From: Piper betle
Taxonomy: Eukaryota > Streptophyta > Magnoliopsida > Piperales > Piperaceae
Direction of reading: 5' to 3'
DNA length: 64,000 nt
NCBI GenBank assembly: GCA_033002965.1
Contig: JAURVB010003256.1
Span: 62,001 to 126,000 of the forward strand
The notes under the pieces are model-generated. The model saw only the letters and a list, made by a program, of their open reading frames with translations, was not told the origin of the DNA and did not search any database. The position numbers and the translations under genes were made by a program. Of the stretch, positions 61,701 through 64,000 are shown piece after piece; within the stretch, counting starts at the first letter, position 1; every line of letters starts with the position of its first letter.

Positions 61701-62263
61701 CTCCAACATGAGGGTTGCCTTCGGGTCCCCTGAGTTGGATAGTCCGACCCGACCCGGTTCTTATGCGGCTGTTTTTTATTCATTTATTTATTTTTCAAAA
61801 AAATTATCTACATTTATTAGAGGATTTTCGTTGCATGCACGGCCATACTCAAATCTACGCAATTTGGAAAAAGAAAAACAGTGCTACAAAATGTCATTAC
61901 TTTATACAAATATATTTTTGTGTTCAAAGTAGCTGATTAAGGGTGGCTTAAGAAGGTTTTTTGTGTGAACAAAAAAATGGGTTTACACATCATTATCAAA
62001 AAAGTTTCTAATTAATCTAACATCTGTAATCCAATTAATGAAAATAAAACAAACTAGAGAATTGAGCAAGCAAAGTCACCTTGTTAAGATTAATAGAAAA
62101 GTTTTTTACCGTAAAGGAGAGAAAATATGTTTATATTAACGGACAATAGGGAAATGAAGCCTCATTACAAAAAAAACGAAAAAAATATAAATTATTTAAA
62201 ATACCATAAAAATTAAATTACACAATTCTTTTAATAAAAATAATTATAGGAGTATGCTATGGG
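61701..62263. other. RPS3A upstream region
   Basis: AT-rich beyond the proximal promoter; nothing else recognised before the hAT element. Confidence 0.5.
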
Positions 62264-63068
62264 CACTGTTGCACGAATCGGCCGATTCCGTGCGGAATCG
62301 GCCGATTTAAATCGGATCGGCGCGATGCCGATTCCGACCGATTTAACTCGGAATCGGTTTTTTTAATAAAATTACTAAAATACCCTAGGTATGATTTTTA
62401 TTAAATTATTTAAGCATGGGTAAAATGGTAATTTGGATTTTAAAAACCTAAAATCAAACCCGCTCCCCCCACGCCGCCGCCGCCCCGTTTCCGCCCTCCG
62501 CCGTGCTCCCCGACTCTGGGCTCGCTGCCGAACGGGCTACCGACCTCGCCGCCGAAGTGTGGCCGGACCGAATCGGGCTGTGACGCACGAATCGCCGCGA
62601 CTCGCCGTCGACTCGCCGCCGCTCCGGGGCCGCCTCGCCGCTGGCTGCGGGCCGCTGACTATTCGTCCGATCGGGCTGGCGACATCCTCCGACATCGTCG
62701 CCTCGAGACTCGCCGCCGACCGGGCCGGCGGCGGCGGAGAGGTAAAGAGTGGCATTCTCGTAATTAATAGTTGACTCGAGTCTAACTCGAGTCAAAAATA
62801 ATAATTAATTCTAAATAATTTAAAAAAAATCTTAAAAAATATTTAAAAATATCAGAAACTATAATACACAGAATAATATTAAAATAACATCAATACCCAA
62901 TTTTAATATATTTATATTATAAATTGTCAAATTATTATATATGATCGATTAAATTAATTTGGACCGATTCAACTGAACCGATTCTTGGCCGATTCAGACC
63001 GATTCCGATTCCGATTCCGACTCCCTCAAAAACCGATTCAGATTTTAATTCCGATTCACGCCACCATG
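62264..63068. mobile_element. Non-autonomous hAT-type element (family B) with GC-rich core
   Basis: Ends CACTGTTGCACGAATCGG (left) and CATGGTGGCGTGAATCGG (right, reverse complement). Flanks GCTATGGG (62256-62263) and ACTATGGG (63069-63076) match at 7 of 8 bases. Subterminal zones are full of CCGATTC/GAATCGG repeats in opposite orientation at the two ends. The core has a GC-rich block (62459-62745) followed by GTGGCATTCTCGTAATTAA, the dyad TTGACTCGAGT/ACTCGAGTCAA (62771-62795) and an AT-rich tail, homologous to solo LTR 2 near 50815-50940. No transposase. Confidence 0.85.
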
Positions 63069-63076
63069 ACTATGGG

Positions 63077-63724
63077 TGGGCCAGACTTACTGCCATATAA
63101 GTCCAAGGTGGCCACCCTTGGCGTTGGGGCCAGATCCATGACCGCTTCTGACCGAGGGCAGTTAAATTTGTTTCTAAAACTTCGTACACATGTGGTATTG
63201 CTATGCTTCTTTGGTTTGCTTATTGGCGTAATTGTGACGTGGATGCTTCATTTAAACACTCCCGTAGATTTTGGTTGTGGAAAAGGAACTAATAGAAAAA
63301 TACAGAATGAGATGCAGAGGAAGACTTGGCATGGGGAAGAAGAAATGGTTGGACAGATTGAGAAAAAATTGATACTAATAATAACTAGAAATGATGATGC
63401 ACCGTACTTTAAATATGCGGGGCGATTCACACGTGAAAGTTTTTCATCATAGTATTACATTAAGAGTAAGAGTTAGAGATGAATTTTTTGAATTACTTAG
63501 GGGAGAAAATCAAAACTAATCATTAAAAACGAGGTTCTTTTTATAATGAGAAAACACTTTTTTAGTTTAAAAATTATTTTTGAGGCGGCGACTGGCCGAA
63601 GGCCAAGGCTGGCTTCCCTAGGCCAAGGGTGGCCAGATTTAACCGCCCCAGGCAAGAAAGGATCTTCGATCTGGCCCCAAGGCTGAAGGTGGCTACCTCG
63701 GACTTATATGATACCACCGATAAC
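63077..63724. mobile_element. Inverted-repeat element with a short open frame
   Basis: CATATAAGTCCAAGGTGGCC ... TTGGGGCCAGATC (about 63095-63140) reappears as its reverse complement at about 63663-63711 (CATATAAGTCCGAGGTAGCC ... TTGGGGCCAGATC). Between them a frame ends at 63452 with a hydrophobic stretch (THVVLLCFFGLLIGVIVTWM) I do not recognise. The frame's start lies in the inverted repeat. It could be a non-coding MITE, or an element carrying a captured gene piece. Confidence 0.4.
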
Positions 63725-64000
63725 TAGGGGTGTAAACAAGCTAAACTTGTTCGTAAATATTTTATATTTGGCTTGAACTTGTTCTATTTAATTTTGTGTT
63801 TGAAAAAATACTTGGCTCAAAATAGGTAGTTCGTTTAATAACGAATAAAGCTTGAACTATAGAGTATTCGGCTCGACTTAGCTCAAAACTCAAATTCGAT
63901 GTATTCAAACTTGAAAAAATACTTAGCTCGTCAATGCTAATGAGGTTACATTAAACTTATATAATGTTGGAATTTTTTTGGATCTTATATAAATAGAACA
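63725..64000. mobile_element. hAT-type element, family A, cut by the window edge
   Basis: It starts TAGGGGTGTAAAC and continues with sequence clearly related to 7708-8166 (GAATAAAGCTTGA, GTATTCGGCTCGACTTA, AAACTCAA.TTC, TTAGCTCGTCAATGCTA). The right end lies outside the window. Confidence 0.8.

Overview
This is a window of nuclear DNA from a flowering plant. Genes have spliced exons with GT-AG introns, intergenic DNA is long and AT-rich, and several typical plant transposon groups are present. The gene families are plant ones: a DUF579 xylan protein, a KIN-4 kinesin, a CBM22-GH10 xylanase, a P-class PPR protein and an NPG-type TPR protein. The very GC-rich first exon of the DUF579 gene beside AT-rich surroundings leans towards a monocot, but this is weak. 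All identifications are by eye from translated sequence; no search was run.

Layout. 1-3.5 kb: AT-rich DNA with two short tandem duplications. 3.7-5.0 kb (+): IRX15-like xylan gene. 7.2-9.5 kb (+): dead LRR-extensin (LRX/PEX-type) gene broken by two hAT-type insertions. 10.5-18.7 kb (-): 25-exon kinesin of the KIN-4A/FRA1 type. 18.7-31.4 kb: gene-poor DNA with a MULE-like element, a GC-rich hairpin element, a hAT element with a perfect 8-bp target duplication, and small repeats. 31.4-35.1 kb (+): seven-exon CBM22-GH10 xylanase. 35.7-37.0 kb (-): SRP19. 39.9-42.3 kb (-): single-exon PPR gene. 43.7-44.7 kb: tandem TRIM-like array. 45.2-51.3 kb: two oppositely oriented solo LTRs of one family, each with its own 5-bp target duplication. 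55.1-58.0 kb (+): NPGR1-like TPR gene. 59.5-61.6 kb (-): ribosomal protein eS1 (RPS3a). 62.3-64.0 kb: a further cluster of hAT-type and inverted-repeat elements.

There is no operon-like logic. Three genes act on the secondary wall or its polysaccharides (IRX15-like, KIN-4A/FRA1, GH10 xylanase), probably by coincidence of neighbourhood. The most unusual observation is a shared module in two solo LTRs (class I) and two non-autonomous hAT-type elements (class II): a GC-rich block joined to a TTGACTCG/CGAGTCAA dyad and an AT-rich tail. A second theme is eight small indels that break the frames of the kinesin, PPR and IRX15-like genes, mostly in homopolymers or a dinucleotide run, while four other genes are intact. 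Residual assembly error is the simplest explanation. I found no CRISPR, rRNA or convincing tRNA gene.
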